Below are positions 35,584-44,586 of a stretch of DNA of 64,000 nt, one piece after another. Location: NCBI GenBank assembly GCA_018434685.1, contig JAHDOV010000019.1, positions 62,001 through 126,000 on the forward strand, read 5' to 3'. Source of the DNA: Deltaproteobacteria bacterium (GTDB lineage: Bacteria; Desulfobacterota; Desulfomonilia; UBA1062). Every line of letters begins with the position of its first letter. Within the stretch, counting starts at the first letter, position 1. The position numbers and the translations under genes are program-made. The notes beneath the pieces are model-generated. The model was given only the letters and a program-made list of their open reading frames with translations. It had not been told where the DNA came from and made no database searches.

Positions 35584-37008
35584 TTACTCTGCCTTCTGAC
35601 TGGTGTTGGAGTGTTCGAGTGTGCCCTTGACCCGTTCGAGATTCACCCGGGCGAGGGAGTGATCGTAGAGGCTCTGGTAGTAGAGAAGCTGGGCCTGGGT
35701 CAGTGCTGCCCGTGCATCGAGCACCGAGACCTGATCGATGGAACCCTCCCGGTAGCCGACCTCTGCTATGCGCAGCCCTTCCCTGGCCTGATCGAGAGAG
35801 AGTCTCTGGCTTTCCACCAGTTCTGCTGCATCCTGCAGGGACAGGATGGCGTTACGCACCTCGAACAGTGCCCTCTCCTGGGTGTCGAGCAGCTCGATCC
35901 GGCGTTTCTTCAGCTCGGCCTTCTGCTGGACGATGCGGCCCTCGCGGCCGAGGCCGTTGAACAGGGGTACGGTGACCTTGATGCCTGCATTCCATGCCTC
36001 CTCCCAGTCGTCCCTCACGGCGAGGTATGGATCGGGATTTCCCAGGGTGTGGTTGTAAAAGGCACCCACGGACGGCCAGTATTCGCTCTTTGTCGCGTTG
36101 AGCGATTCTGTCTGCAGTTTCTCGCCGAGCACGGCGGCCGCGAGATCAGGCCGGTTGGCGAAGGCGGCCTTGATGGCCTCCTCCTCGTCGGCACTGAGCG
36201 GTTCGTAGCCGAGCCTGTCGCTCGGCTCTATCCTGCTCTCCTGGGAGATGCCCATGGTCTTCAGCAGGCTCGTGCGTGCCGTATGGAGGCCGTTCTGGTA
36301 GCGGATCATGTCGGCACGTGCATTGGAAAATTCCACCTGGGAGCGCAGCACATTGAAGTCGGAGGCGGTGCCGTACTTTCTCTTGATCTGCACATCCTTG
36401 AGATGAGATTCTGCGAGATCGGCATAGACCTTGGTGACGCCGAGTTGCTCCCGGGCCAGGAGGACCTGGTAGTACGACTGGATAGTGGAGAAGATCGTGT
36501 TCTGGACGGCGAGCCGCACCTGCTCGTTCGCCAGGGCGTCGTAGTAGCGTGAGGCCCGAAGCGCCGCTGAGGCGGCACCGCTGTAGAGCGGCTGCGTGAC
36601 GGAAAGTGTGCCCGCATAGTTGTTCTTCTGGCCGAGCGGGTAGGTGGTGCCCTCATATGTCTCAGAGTCTTTATCCTGCCGGGTATAAAGGCCATTTACG
36701 GATACGGTGGGGAGTACCCCCTGGTAGGCCTCGAGGATGCGTCCTCGGGCCACATTGTTTTCCTCCAGCACCACCTGGAGCTCCCGGTTGTGGGAAAGGG
36801 CCTGGACAACGGCCTCATCCAGGGAGAGGTGGCCGTCAAGGACTGTTGAATCCTCACTCGTGCGGCTCTTCGCTGCCTGCCACTGAAGGAAGGCCTGCTC
36901 TCTGGCCGTGGAAACCTCGGTCTGCACGGCCGAAGTGGCTGCGCAGCCACTCAACATCAGGAGGATCAACGCCAGTACATAGATCGTCTTTTCTTCTAAC
37001 ATGCGCAT
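35584..37008 (-). CDS. TolC-family outer membrane efflux protein
   Basis: The 474-residue protein has a lipoprotein-type signal (ALILLMLSGCAATSA) and the duplicated outer-membrane efflux repeat: LSLDEAVVQALSHNRELQVV and, in the second half, coiled helices such as LKKRRIELLDTQERALFEVR. It builds the outer-membrane channel for the pump encoded directly downstream. Transcript order is tetR, this gene, RND, MFP. The start codon at 37008 lies 45 bp behind the tetR stop. An earlier internal Met is not better supported. Confidence 0.9.
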   Translation of the reverse strand: MRMLEEKTIYVLALILLMLSGCAATSAVQTEVSTAREQAFLQWQAAKSRTSEDSTVLDGHLSLDEAVVQALSHNRELQVVLEENNVARGRILEAYQGVLPTVSVNGLYTRQDKDSETYEGTTYPLGQKNNYAGTLSVTQPLYSGAASAALRASRYYDALANEQVRLAVQNTIFSTIQSYYQVLLAREQLGVTKVYADLAESHLKDVQIKRKYGTASDFNVLRSQVEFSNARADMIRYQNGLHTARTSLLKTMGISQESRIEPSDRLGYEPLSADEEEAIKAAFANRPDLAAAVLGEKLQTESLNATKSEYWPSVGAFYNHTLGNPDPYLAVRDDWEEAWNAGIKVTVPLFNGLGREGRIVQQKAELKKRRIELLDTQERALFEVRNAILSLQDAAELVESQRLSLDQAREGLRIAEVGYREGSIDQVSVLDARAALTQAQLLYYQSLYDHSLARVNLERVKGTLEHSNTSQKAE

Positions 37009-37053
37009 GGTTTTTCAGGTTCCTCGCTTTCTTTGATGATAGGTCTCGGAAGA

Positions 37054-37653
37054 TCAGGCTCGGATACCGTTGAGAAATACATTCATGACCAACGGGACAT
37101 CTTCTTCAGGATCGGTGCTCTTGCCCAGCAGTTGCTGCAGGATAAGGGCACCCTGGGCATCGAGGAACATGCCTGCCATCTTTGTGCTGTTCATGGGTTT
37201 GAAGAGGCCCTGGCGGGTTCCTTCATCGAATACCCGTGCAATCTTCTCCACCAGACCCCAGTACGGTGAATCCTCGTCCATGTGACTATCGGTTTTCAAT
37301 TCCCTGGAGCCCATGACGATATAGAACAATTTTCGCTGCTGTTCAAAGAACCGGTATCCCTGCAGGGAGAACTCTTCCAGTTTTTTCTCAGGACTCAGGT
37401 CGCTCTCGAATATGGTATCCGCCAGGATGAAGAACGGTTCGAAGCACTTCTCCAGGGTCTCCTTGAGAAGATCATCCTTGTCCCTGAAGTGCAGGTACAG
37501 CGTGCCCTTGGCAACGCCTGCCTGCACCGCAACGCGGTCCATGATGAATCCCTGAGTTCCCTCGTCAAACAGGATCTTCTTGGCGGCATCCAGGATCAGA
37601 GTCCTGGTCACCTCATCGAGGATCTCCTTGCGTGTTCTTTTCTGCTCTTCCAT
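37054..37653 (-). CDS. TetR family transcriptional regulator of the RND operon
   Basis: The protein has the TetR N-terminal helix-turn-helix (ILDEVTRTLILDAAKKILFD, then MDRVAVQAGVAKGTLYLHFRDKDDLL) and a helical ligand domain. I prefer the ATG at 37653, because the ATG at 37662 would lie only 4 nt from the last operator palindrome, without any room for a ribosome-binding site. It lies first in the operon tetR-tolC-RND-MFP. The three operator copies just upstream fit autorepression, with derepression by a pump substrate. Confidence 0.88.
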   Translation of the reverse strand: MEEQKRTRKEILDEVTRTLILDAAKKILFDEGTQGFIMDRVAVQAGVAKGTLYLHFRDKDDLLKETLEKCFEPFFILADTIFESDLSPEKKLEEFSLQGYRFFEQQRKLFYIVMGSRELKTDSHMDEDSPYWGLVEKIARVFDEGTRQGLFKPMNSTKMAGMFLDAQGALILQQLLGKSTDPEEDVPLVMNVFLNGIRA

Positions 37654-37666
37654 AGCTCCCACATTT

Positions 37667-37726
37667 TGACCAATCAGTCATATAATGACTAGCCGGTCAT
37701 ATAATGACCAATGAGTCATCTGTCAA
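37667..37726 (-). promoter_or_regulatory. Triple TetR operator overlapping the efflux-operon promoter
   Basis: Three 14-bp palindromes occur at 37667-37680 (TGACCAATCAGTCA), 37686-37699 (TGACTAGCCGGTCA) and 37705-37718 (TGACCAATGAGTCA). Each neighbour is separated by the identical 5-bp spacer TATAA, so the period is exactly 19 bp. On the minus strand a consensus TTGACA (complement of 37721-37726) precedes them and a weak -10 lies between copies 2 and 3. Bound repressors would sit on about the same DNA face and occlude the promoter. The remaining 37727-37938 up to the radical SAM gene shows nothing else. Confidence 0.8.
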
Positions 37727-37938
37727 GGGGATTGATGAGTGGTTCAGGGAGAACGGGTATGCCTGAGGCAGGCAGCAGCAATCCGTTATAGTTCCATGGT
37801 ATAACTGGTGTTTCTGCCCTACATTTATAACTGTATGTAATAAAAAGTAAAATAAACGTAAACCGGTTGCTAATCTCAGGAACAATGCTAAGGTTGCCTG
37901 AAATATAATTACATTGACGGTCTGTAAGGGAGGACCTT

Positions 37939-39339
37939 TTGAATCGTTTCAGAATAGCACTTGTTGAATCCGGGACTACGTCTACCCATGTCTTCAGCAG
38001 GACCTACCTGCCCCGGGCAGGCATGCCGACCCTGGGCGCAATCATGAAGAATCTGGGATATCACTGCGATATTTTCTTCCAGACCATGTCTCCCATTAAT
38101 GAAGAGGAGATCCGGGGTTACGATGTGGTGGGGATCAGCTCTCTCACCAGCACGACAGGTGAGGCATACCGCCTCGCAGACTCTCTCAAGCGCACGGGCA
38201 ACACAATAGTCATGGGCGGGCCCCATGTCACCTTTATGCCGTCAGAGGCACTGATTCACTGCGACTATGTGGTCCTGGGAGAGGGGGATGCGACCTTTCC
38301 GGCACTTGTTGCCGCACTGGAGAAAGGCGAGTCTCCCCATGAGATCAGGGGGCTGGCATACCGGCTTGAAGGCGGCGGCATACAAAACACGGGTAAAAGC
38401 GATTTTGTCGACTTTGCCTCTCTCCCGTCACCGGATTTTTCCCTTGCCCCCCAGATAAAACCGGGCAAGACCCCTCCCATCATCACCTCCTCGCGCGGGT
38501 GCCCTCACAACTGTCCCTTCTGCTGTGTTACAGCCGTGTTCGGAAGAAAATACCGGTTCAAGAGCAATGAGCAGGTAATCGATGAGCTCAGGCCGGTCCT
38601 GCACCGGAGTGTCTGCTTCGGTGATGACAATTTCTTTGCCAATCCCGGGCGCACCAAGTCCCTCCTGAGGGACATGATCTCGAAGCATGCAGTTCCCCTG
38701 AGGTGGTCAGGAGAGATGGCGGTGAGGGCCGCCTTCGACGAGGAGCTTCTGCAGCTCATGCACGATACGAACTGCAGGATTGTGTACGTGGGGATTGAAT
38801 CCGTTGACCCCGATTCGCTCAAGCGCCTGGGCAAGGCTCACGAGATGGAGATGACGTCGCGGTGCATTGAAAACCTTCACCGCTATGGCATCGGCATTCA
38901 CGGCATGTTCGTGGTGGACCCGGATGACACACCCGAGACCGTACGGAACATTGTCGATTATGCAATCGCTACCGATATCGACACGATACAGATCTGCTCC
39001 CTGACCCCCTTTCCGGGCACGAAGTCCTATAATGAGCACCAGGGCAGGCTTCTGCACCGGGACTGGCGCTATTTTGAAGGCATGCACGTTGTCGTGGAGC
39101 CGAAACACTGCTCTGCCTATGACATGCAGATGGCGATCGTGTCCCAGATGCTGCGGTTTTACGATATCAGGCGTGTGCTGAGGGCCTTCCGGAAAGGAAG
39201 AGGATGGCGGGTCAAATACCGGGCAGGGGGCCACTATCTCATGCGGAAATGGGTCAGGGAGAACGCGCAGTACATCGAAGACCTCAGGCTCGGCGTGTAT
39301 TCAATGCCCGCAGATTTCGCACTCGAGGCAGGTGCCTGA
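37939..39339 (+). CDS. B12-binding domain radical SAM protein
   Basis: The start is a TTG at 37939 with AAGGGAGG upstream. The 466-residue protein has an N-terminal cobalamin-binding-type Rossmann domain (about 1-130; VVGISSLTSTTG, VMGGPHVTFMP, DYVVLGEGDATFP) and a radical SAM core with the cluster motif C188-x3-C192-x2-C195 (GCPHNCPFCC). Later SAM-core segments are VYVGIESVDPDSLKRLGK and HGMFVVDPDDTPE. A short C-terminal extension follows. The B12 domain lacks a clear DxHxxG motif, so cobalamin may bind base-off or be absent. Members methylate or rearrange unactivated carbons in lipids and natural products (BchE, HpnP, GenK-like). The target is unknown. Confidence 0.85.
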   Translation: MNRFRIALVESGTTSTHVFSRTYLPRAGMPTLGAIMKNLGYHCDIFFQTMSPINEEEIRGYDVVGISSLTSTTGEAYRLADSLKRTGNTIVMGGPHVTFMPSEALIHCDYVVLGEGDATFPALVAALEKGESPHEIRGLAYRLEGGGIQNTGKSDFVDFASLPSPDFSLAPQIKPGKTPPIITSSRGCPHNCPFCCVTAVFGRKYRFKSNEQVIDELRPVLHRSVCFGDDNFFANPGRTKSLLRDMISKHAVPLRWSGEMAVRAAFDEELLQLMHDTNCRIVYVGIESVDPDSLKRLGKAHEMEMTSRCIENLHRYGIGIHGMFVVDPDDTPETVRNIVDYAIATDIDTIQICSLTPFPGTKSYNEHQGRLLHRDWRYFEGMHVVVEPKHCSAYDMQMAIVSQMLRFYDIRRVLRAFRKGRGWRVKYRAGGHYLMRKWVRENAQYIEDLRLGVYSMPADFALEAGA

Positions 39340-39364
39340 TCATCCCCTGCGGCGGTTGCTGGTG

Positions 39365-40165
39365 TCAGCGTATGGTTTTCAGAAGGCGCTGCACCCTGCT
39401 GACAGGAATCGCGAAACCGATGTTCTGCGCACCCTGGACAACCGCCAGGTTGATGCCGAGGAGTTCCCCGTCCAGGTTGAACAGTGCGCCGCCGCTGTTG
39501 CCGGGATTGATGGAGGCATCGGTCTGCAGCAGGCCCGAGCACTCGTAGCCGCACTGGGGACTGGAAAAGGACCGGTCGATGCCGCTGATCACCCCGGTGG
39601 TCACCGAGTTCTCCAGCCCGAGGGGGTTGCCGATGGCAATGACCGTCTCTCCGATCATGACATCCTCGATGGCCGCATAGTTCATTTCCCTGACCGGGTG
39701 CGGTAGCCGGACCCGGATGATGGCAAGGTCGTCCTCGGTGCTCAGGCCGGCAAGTTCCGATTCAAGCGTGGTGCCGTCGCTGAGCACGACATAGATGCTT
39801 GTCGCCCTCTGGACCACGTGGGCATTGGTCACGATAATACCGCTTGAATTCAGGATAACCCCCGAACCGAGACTCTGGAGGGTGACCGTCCCCCCGGAGT
39901 AGTAGTTGCCGAAATAGTCCCTGAAGAAGGCGTCGAGCTCTTCGCCGTATCTCCCCCAGTCGGGATGGAGGCGCAGGTCAAGGACCTGTTCGGTCTGGAT
40001 ATTGACCACCGACGGGGCGAACCCCCTGACCACGTTCACCACCGGGGTGCGGCGGGAGCTTGTCAGTGCGCACGACGACCCGAGAGAAACTGCCAGGAAC
40101 ATACCGATGAGAGAGTAGCACCATATCCTGTTCACAGCCTTCCTTTCTGACGGGTTCTGGAGCAT
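39365..40165 (-). CDS. Trypsin-like serine protease, DegP/HtrA type without PDZ
   Basis: The 266-residue protein has the S1C protease domain with His116 (VTNAHVV), Asp146 (STEDDLAII) and Ser224 (NPGNSGGAL). It stops right after the protease domain; no PDZ domain exists, unlike DegP, DegQ or DegS. The N-terminus has a hydrophobic segment and SSCAL, a probable lipobox, so it may be lipid-anchored in the periplasm. A GTG start at 40135 with AAAGGAAGG upstream gives a cleaner lipoprotein signal than the ATG at 40165. The gene is convergent with the radical SAM gene 25 bp away. Confidence 0.85.
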   Translation of the reverse strand: MLQNPSERKAVNRIWCYSLIGMFLAVSLGSSCALTSSRRTPVVNVVRGFAPSVVNIQTEQVLDLRLHPDWGRYGEELDAFFRDYFGNYYSGGTVTLQSLGSGVILNSSGIIVTNAHVVQRATSIYVVLSDGTTLESELAGLSTEDDLAIIRVRLPHPVREMNYAAIEDVMIGETVIAIGNPLGLENSVTTGVISGIDRSFSSPQCGYECSGLLQTDASINPGNSGGALFNLDGELLGINLAVVQGAQNIGFAIPVSRVQRLLKTIR

Positions 40166-40299
40166 GCCTGAAAGATATTCTCATAAAGAGACAGAGGCAC
40201 GATCCCGGTGGCCTTGCCCTATAGTATAAGACAAAACCCCTGCGATGGAAGGGCGCTGCCCTGCCGGCAGGGGCGGAAAAGGCTGGACGAGGGCGTGGC

Positions 40300-41661
40300 C
40301 TACTGCTTCAGCAATGCCCTGAACAGGGCCTTCAGCCCGATGTCTGCATGCCTCTGGTAGACGCCGAAGTTGAAGCTCAGCTGTGAGGGACCCTGGTCCA
40401 CGATCTCGATGTTGATGTTTTCGTTGAACAGGGCCGTTGCCGCCCGGGCGAGCACCCCGGGGGTGTCTTTCATGCCGATGCCTACCGGAGAGATGAGGGA
40501 GAGGTCATAGTTGATGTCGAGGAAATTCGGGCTCAGGTTCTTCCTGATAGTGTTCGTGAGAGCATCCGCCTTGCCGTTGAGGTCCCTCTGGTCGACGATG
40601 ACCGCGATGTCGTCCATGCCCGAAGGGTAGTGGTGCGTATTGATGCTGAAGTCCCTGAATATGTCGAGCAGGTCCTTGGTGAAACCGATGGTCTCCCCGA
40701 TCATGTCTTTCTGGATATAGACATAGGCAATGTCATCCATGCGGGCGATGCCCACGGCAGTCTCGCTCGCCTTCCTGGACGATACGATCATGGTGCCCGG
40801 GGCCGAGGGGTTGTCGGTATTGCGGATGTTGATGGGGATGCTCTTGTTCTTGCAGCTGAGCATGGCATCGAAATGGAATACGTTGAAGCCCTGTGAGGAG
40901 AGGAGACGGATCTCCTTGTAGGTGAGTTCCGGGATGACCGAGGCCTCGGGGATGATACGCGGGTCCACCTGATAGACCCCGTCGGTGTCGGTCCAGTTTT
41001 CGTAGCGCAGGGCGTCGACGGCATAGGCCACCTCGCCGCCGGTGAGATCGGAACCCCCGCGGGAGAGTACGGCTATATCTCCCTTGAGCGTCATGCCGTA
41101 GTAGCCGGGTATGATGCTGATCTCGTCATCGCTCAGGCTCAGCTGCAGGTTCGTATGGGTTGCTGGCAGCACCTTGGCGTTGCCGAACCGGTCCGAGACG
41201 AGGAACCCGATATCCTCGGGCAGCATGGCCTTTGCATTCATGCCCTTTGCCTTGAAGTAGCGGGCAATCACCTTGGCGTTAAAGTGTTCGCCACGGGAGG
41301 CGAAGAAGTCGATGCGCTTTTTGTCGGAGATGGTGCTCGAGAGATCGGACTGGAGGTCCTCGATGATGTCGTCGCCGTCGATGGCGAGATCCGTCACCAG
41401 GGTCCTGAACTTGCCCACGACCCGGTCAAAGCTTTCCCGGGCACTGATCTCCTTGCCCCGCGACCTGAAGTGGTCGCCGTCCGTGGCGATGTTGAAGAGG
41501 TGGTCGGTGACCTTCTGCGAATCTCTCGCATCCTTGCCCGGAGCCGAAACCACGACATACCGACGCTTCTCATCCGCAGCCACGATCCTTCGAACCTTTT
41601 CTATCTGCCCGGCGTTGGCGACAGAGCTCCCCCCGAATTTGCACACGATCATACCGCTCAT
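40300..41661 (-). CDS. lysC: Aspartate kinase, monofunctional with ACT region
   Basis: The 453-residue protein has the amino-acid-kinase core with VCKFGGSSVANA at the start, IPGYYGMTLKGDIAVLSRGGSDLTGG for aspartate and ATP, and WTDTDGVYQVDPRI. The C-terminal ~160 residues form ACT-type regulatory repeats (GETIGFTKDLLDIFRDFSI, ISPVGIGMKDTPGVLARAA). It phosphorylates aspartate in the first step of lysine, threonine and methionine synthesis, probably with feedback control by one of these. It has the length of the LysC/ThrA-type large monofunctional class. It is alone in this orientation. Confidence 0.92.
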   Translation of the reverse strand: MSGMIVCKFGGSSVANAGQIEKVRRIVAADEKRRYVVVSAPGKDARDSQKVTDHLFNIATDGDHFRSRGKEISARESFDRVVGKFRTLVTDLAIDGDDIIEDLQSDLSSTISDKKRIDFFASRGEHFNAKVIARYFKAKGMNAKAMLPEDIGFLVSDRFGNAKVLPATHTNLQLSLSDDEISIIPGYYGMTLKGDIAVLSRGGSDLTGGEVAYAVDALRYENWTDTDGVYQVDPRIIPEASVIPELTYKEIRLLSSQGFNVFHFDAMLSCKNKSIPINIRNTDNPSAPGTMIVSSRKASETAVGIARMDDIAYVYIQKDMIGETIGFTKDLLDIFRDFSINTHHYPSGMDDIAVIVDQRDLNGKADALTNTIRKNLSPNFLDINYDLSLISPVGIGMKDTPGVLARAATALFNENINIEIVDQGPSQLSFNFGVYQRHADIGLKALFRALLKQ

Positions 41662-41793
41662 GACTCCCTCCCTGTTCGTGGTGATTCACACCGTGCCGGA
41701 AGATGCCGGCAGGGTATTCTCAAGCGCTGCATCATAGCGTAACTTCTTTGGCAGTGAAATAGGGAAAATGGGGGTGCGGGCAGGGGGGATCGG

Positions 41794-41906
41794 GATCTCA
41801 GGCAGAGCGAGACCTGGGGAACAGGATCTGAGGCAGGACGAGCATGTAAGATCGAGATCCGAGGCAGAAGGCAGAGCGAGCCCGCAAGCTCATGATCTCA
41901 GGCAGA
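41794..41906. repeat. Cluster of four GATCTCAGGCAGA-type repeats
   Basis: Four degenerate copies of GATCTCAGGCAGA occur at 41794-41806, 41825-41837, 41856-41868 and 41894-41906, three of them followed by GAGC/CGAG-like sequence. The same unit recurs three times in reverse orientation at 51831-51912. The repeats lie in a non-coding gap between aspartate kinase and the secreted unknown (41662-42334). They do not encode a protein that I recognise. Confidence 0.7.
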
Positions 41907-41929
41907 AGGGGGGGAAACAAAGAAAGACC

Positions 41930-41957
41930 CCACCGCAGAGGCGCAGAGGACGCAGAG
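41930..41957. repeat. Short tandem GCAGAG repeat
   Basis: GCAGAGGC, GCAGAGGAC and GCAGAG follow one another in an ACCGCAGAGGCGCAGAG context. This type of low-complexity tandem is scattered in many Desulfobacterota genomes. It is non-coding. Confidence 0.55.
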
Positions 41958-41966
41958 CTTATTGAC

Positions 41967-42002
41967 TTTATCTCCAATCGGGAGACGTCGATTGGAGATA
42001 AA
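41967..42002. repeat. Long perfect stem-loop
   Basis: TTTATCTCCAATC (41967-41979) and GATTGGAGATAAA (41990-42002) form a 13-bp perfect stem, and the next G-C pair extends it to 14 bp around an 8-nt loop. It stands in the repeat-rich gap, not next to a stop codon. It may be a REP-like or mobile-hairpin relic. Confidence 0.6.
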
Positions 42003-42065
42003 CCAGCCTGTTGGAAAAGGGTTTTAGACGGACTGGTTTCCCTCCGCCGCGGGGAAGACGTAATG

Positions 42066-42167
42066 AGCGCTGGGAATGGAACTCGTACCCATGTCCTGAG
42101 CTTGTCCCACATTCGTAGGTCAGGCTGTTTATTCGCCAAAGGCGGATGAGCTGCCTGACGAAGCGCT
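42066..42167. repeat. Structured non-coding element with a tRNA T-arm-like segment
   Basis: An imperfect hairpin pairs ATTCGTAGGTCAGGCTG (42111-42127) with CTGCCTGACGAAG (42151-42163), with an inner CGCC-AAA-GGCG stem. Next to it, read on the minus strand, ATGGGTACGAGTTCCAT looks like a tRNA T-arm with one loop change. AGCGCT occurs on both sides of the element. No complete cloverleaf can be folded, so I regard it as a relic or a repeat element, not as a tRNA. Confidence 0.4.
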
Positions 42168-42334
42168 GAAAAACCTTAGGCTGTGACAGGATGAAAATAG
42201 TGATGGAAAACAGAGGCGGCGCTCACCCGGAAACATCCAGGGTGAGCGCTGCATACATTATGGAAGAATATTTTGCCTACGTAACAACCGGTAATCACAC
42301 CGCGTGTGTCTCGTGGACGGTCATGCTGGTGCTG

Positions 42335-43579
42335 TTATCTTCTGCCGCCGCCTCCGGCACCTTCAGGCTTTCCGCCACCGCCGGCATCTATAGGCTTGTT
42401 GCCGCCGCCGCTCCTGGCAGGGAGGATGTTGAGGTCGATGTAGGTCAGGTTGTTGATAGAGTCAATCACAGCCACACCTCCGCCACCGGGTTCCGCTTCT
42501 GTTGCTTCGCTGTCTTCCGCGCTGACTTTTATCACGGTGTTCTCAGTAATAAAGGTGTTAAGAGGCACATGGCCCGTATTGTTATCCAGGCTGAAGGTGA
42601 TGCGGTAATACCCATCACCATCGCTATTGTTCCTGAGGTTCCAGTTGTAGCCGTAGATCACCTTGCCGGAGACATTGATCTCTGCAGAATAGGCAAGGCG
42701 TGAATCAGGACCTTCAACTCCTTGCCATACGCCGCTGTTGTAGATAGTGGATGCAACACCAGCACCTGTCCATTCTCCTGTTGAGGCGTCCCAGGTAAGA
42801 TCAGAGTCAGAGTAATTGTCTGATAGTTTCTGAATGGTCAGGCGTGCACAGCCGGAATATACAGTGGCCTCAAAGCTCTGGTACGTGGACATATCGCATC
42901 CCCACATCTCGTCAGGCCCCTGGCCATAGAGGTGATGCATGTTGTATGCCCTCATGGATGCACTCAGATCCTGGTACAGGACCGTTTCCACCCGCAACAC
43001 CACGTCTGCGCTCCAGTCCTTGGCCTCCAGGTTGTCGCCCCAGTCCACGGTGGAGATCTCCACCGTGGAACCGCTCCAGTCTGCTGAACCGGCCTGCCAC
43101 TGGTTGCCGGCATCCTGCTGCAGGTATGCCTTCACCCAGCCTTCACCCGGCACATTAGATTCGTCGTACGTTCCCGCGACACCATCATCGCAGTATGTGT
43201 CGTTATCGGGGTCTGGGGCGCAGCTCAGCGGGACGATATCGGGATCCACTCCTTCTTCGCCCCACCAGTACCACCATTCACCAAAAAAACTCTCAGTCCC
43301 GCAAGCTCCACGCAGGCTCAGGTATGGCCCGTCCGACCAGATCACCGGGTAGGACAGGTTGTTGCCGGTATCCTCCGATTCTTCGCCCTTGCCATCGGGT
43401 GGTCCACCTGTTTCGTCCGGGGGCGCGCCCACAGTGGGCTGTCCACCGCTGTCAACTGTTGGTCCTCCTCGTGCGATGACCGCCTGGGAACCGATAAGCG
43501 TCAGCGCCAGTATTGTTGCCGTGATAACGGCCAAGACCCTCCACCGAATGCGTTTGCAGAGTATATTGATTCTTTTCAT
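42335..43579 (-). CDS. Secreted protein of unknown function with Gly-rich tail
   Basis: The start at 43579 has AGGAG upstream; the longer frame to 43735 has no ribosome-binding site. The 414-residue product begins MKRINILCKRIRWRVLAV and has a signal peptide ending near VIARG. A Gly/Pro-rich linker (about 35-65) follows. The body, rich in Trp, Tyr, Asp and Ser (SFFGEWWYWWGEEG, GSADWSGSTVEIST), resembles a beta-rich adhesive or carbohydrate-binding domain but no family is recognisable. The last 25 residues are Gly-rich (SGGGNKPIDAGGGG). No lipobox, sortase or PEP-CTERM signal is seen. Confidence 0.7.
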   Translation of the reverse strand: MKRINILCKRIRWRVLAVITATILALTLIGSQAVIARGGPTVDSGGQPTVGAPPDETGGPPDGKGEESEDTGNNLSYPVIWSDGPYLSLRGACGTESFFGEWWYWWGEEGVDPDIVPLSCAPDPDNDTYCDDGVAGTYDESNVPGEGWVKAYLQQDAGNQWQAGSADWSGSTVEISTVDWGDNLEAKDWSADVVLRVETVLYQDLSASMRAYNMHHLYGQGPDEMWGCDMSTYQSFEATVYSGCARLTIQKLSDNYSDSDLTWDASTGEWTGAGVASTIYNSGVWQGVEGPDSRLAYSAEINVSGKVIYGYNWNLRNNSDGDGYYRITFSLDNNTGHVPLNTFITENTVIKVSAEDSEATEAEPGGGGVAVIDSINNLTYIDLNILPARSGGGNKPIDAGGGGKPEGAGGGGRR

Positions 43580-44586
43580 TTCTTTCTCCTGTTCATTCAG
43601 TCGAGCACCCTCGTGGATAGTGTACGAGGGCACGATTAACGGCATTGATTTTCCGGGCCGGGAAGTCGCAGGTGCGCTCGGGAGGCCGGTGCTGCGTTGC
43701 ATGAATGAGGATTTTTGGGCAAACTTCCCCTTCACACCGGTTCTGATTCATCAAATCATGCTTCCCGGCATGATCGTAGGTGCTGTTGTTCTGACTCAAT
43801 CATCAGAATAATACGGCCCTATGACCTAGGGCCCTCGTGGTCTTCACATGCACTTCTCGCAGGCCGAGGGCATGTCAGGGCTCTGCTGCAGTTGACCGCC
43901 GGTAAGTTTGAGCCAGCAGCAAAGCGCAGGTGGCGCCGATGAAAAGGGCGCGTGTGCGTGTAACCCCATTGAACATTCCCTTATGTTCTATTTGGCAATG
44001 ATTCTGGTATTCTGTTGGTGTCAATTCATTGATTCAATTCAGACAGATTTCAGATAATGTGAAATTTTTTCTGGGGTGAATCACGTGGGGCTGGTTACAT
44101 CAAATTCGTATGAGTATCTTTAAAACCCATAATCCCCCTCAATCGGGGTAGCCATGTCCTATCTATACATAAGCAGCTGTTCGGTGATGTCAAGGGATCG
44201 TGGGTTAAATGAACTTTGTGCTGCCGGAAAGGCCTGGCTATTCGTGAGGATATCTCTCTGCTGCCCGCCTCTTCGGGAACAGGCTCTCCTGCCGAAGCTG
44301 CTCCGGGAAAGACCGGGATATGGGCCCGGTTTGATGGAACTGGAAAAAAACATTGAAACAGGTCAATTGAATATATAAAATAAGGTCAATGTGACGATGG
44401 GAGATCATGGCCGGGTTCGCTGGTGGTGAACTCCTTCGAGTATGATTTTTTGTGCACTGGACAAGGGGGAATGAACCGACGCTCTTTGCCAGCCCTGAAT
44501 ATATTCCGGGCTGCGGATGAAATGATTCTCCGGCCCGATTCTTCTTAGGAACGGGGAAACAGATTCCAGAGTTATAGGAGGTTATC
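43580..44586. other. One-kilobase intergenic region, no gene recognised
   Basis: The region lies between the divergent secreted-unknown and lipase genes. A 74-codon ORF at 44154-44378 lacks a ribosome-binding site and protein-like composition, so I leave it out. There is AT-rich sequence at about 43980-44130, which probably holds promoters. I see no tRNA, riboswitch or repeat. Confidence 0.45.

Noticed and set aside
34692-36552. Long plus-strand ORFs opposite the RND and TolC genes
   Set aside because: They are shadows of a complete RND operon; no ribosome-binding sites or protein features.
41794-41906. Four repeats considered as a CRISPR array
   Set aside because: The repeats are only 13 bp, degenerate and unevenly spaced; no cas genes are near.
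42060-42110. Possible tRNA gene on the minus strand
   Set aside because: Only a T-arm-like piece is visible; no acceptor, D-arm or anticodon arm can be folded around it.
44154-44378. 74-codon ORF upstream of the lipase
   Set aside because: No ribosome-binding site and an irregular composition; likely chance.
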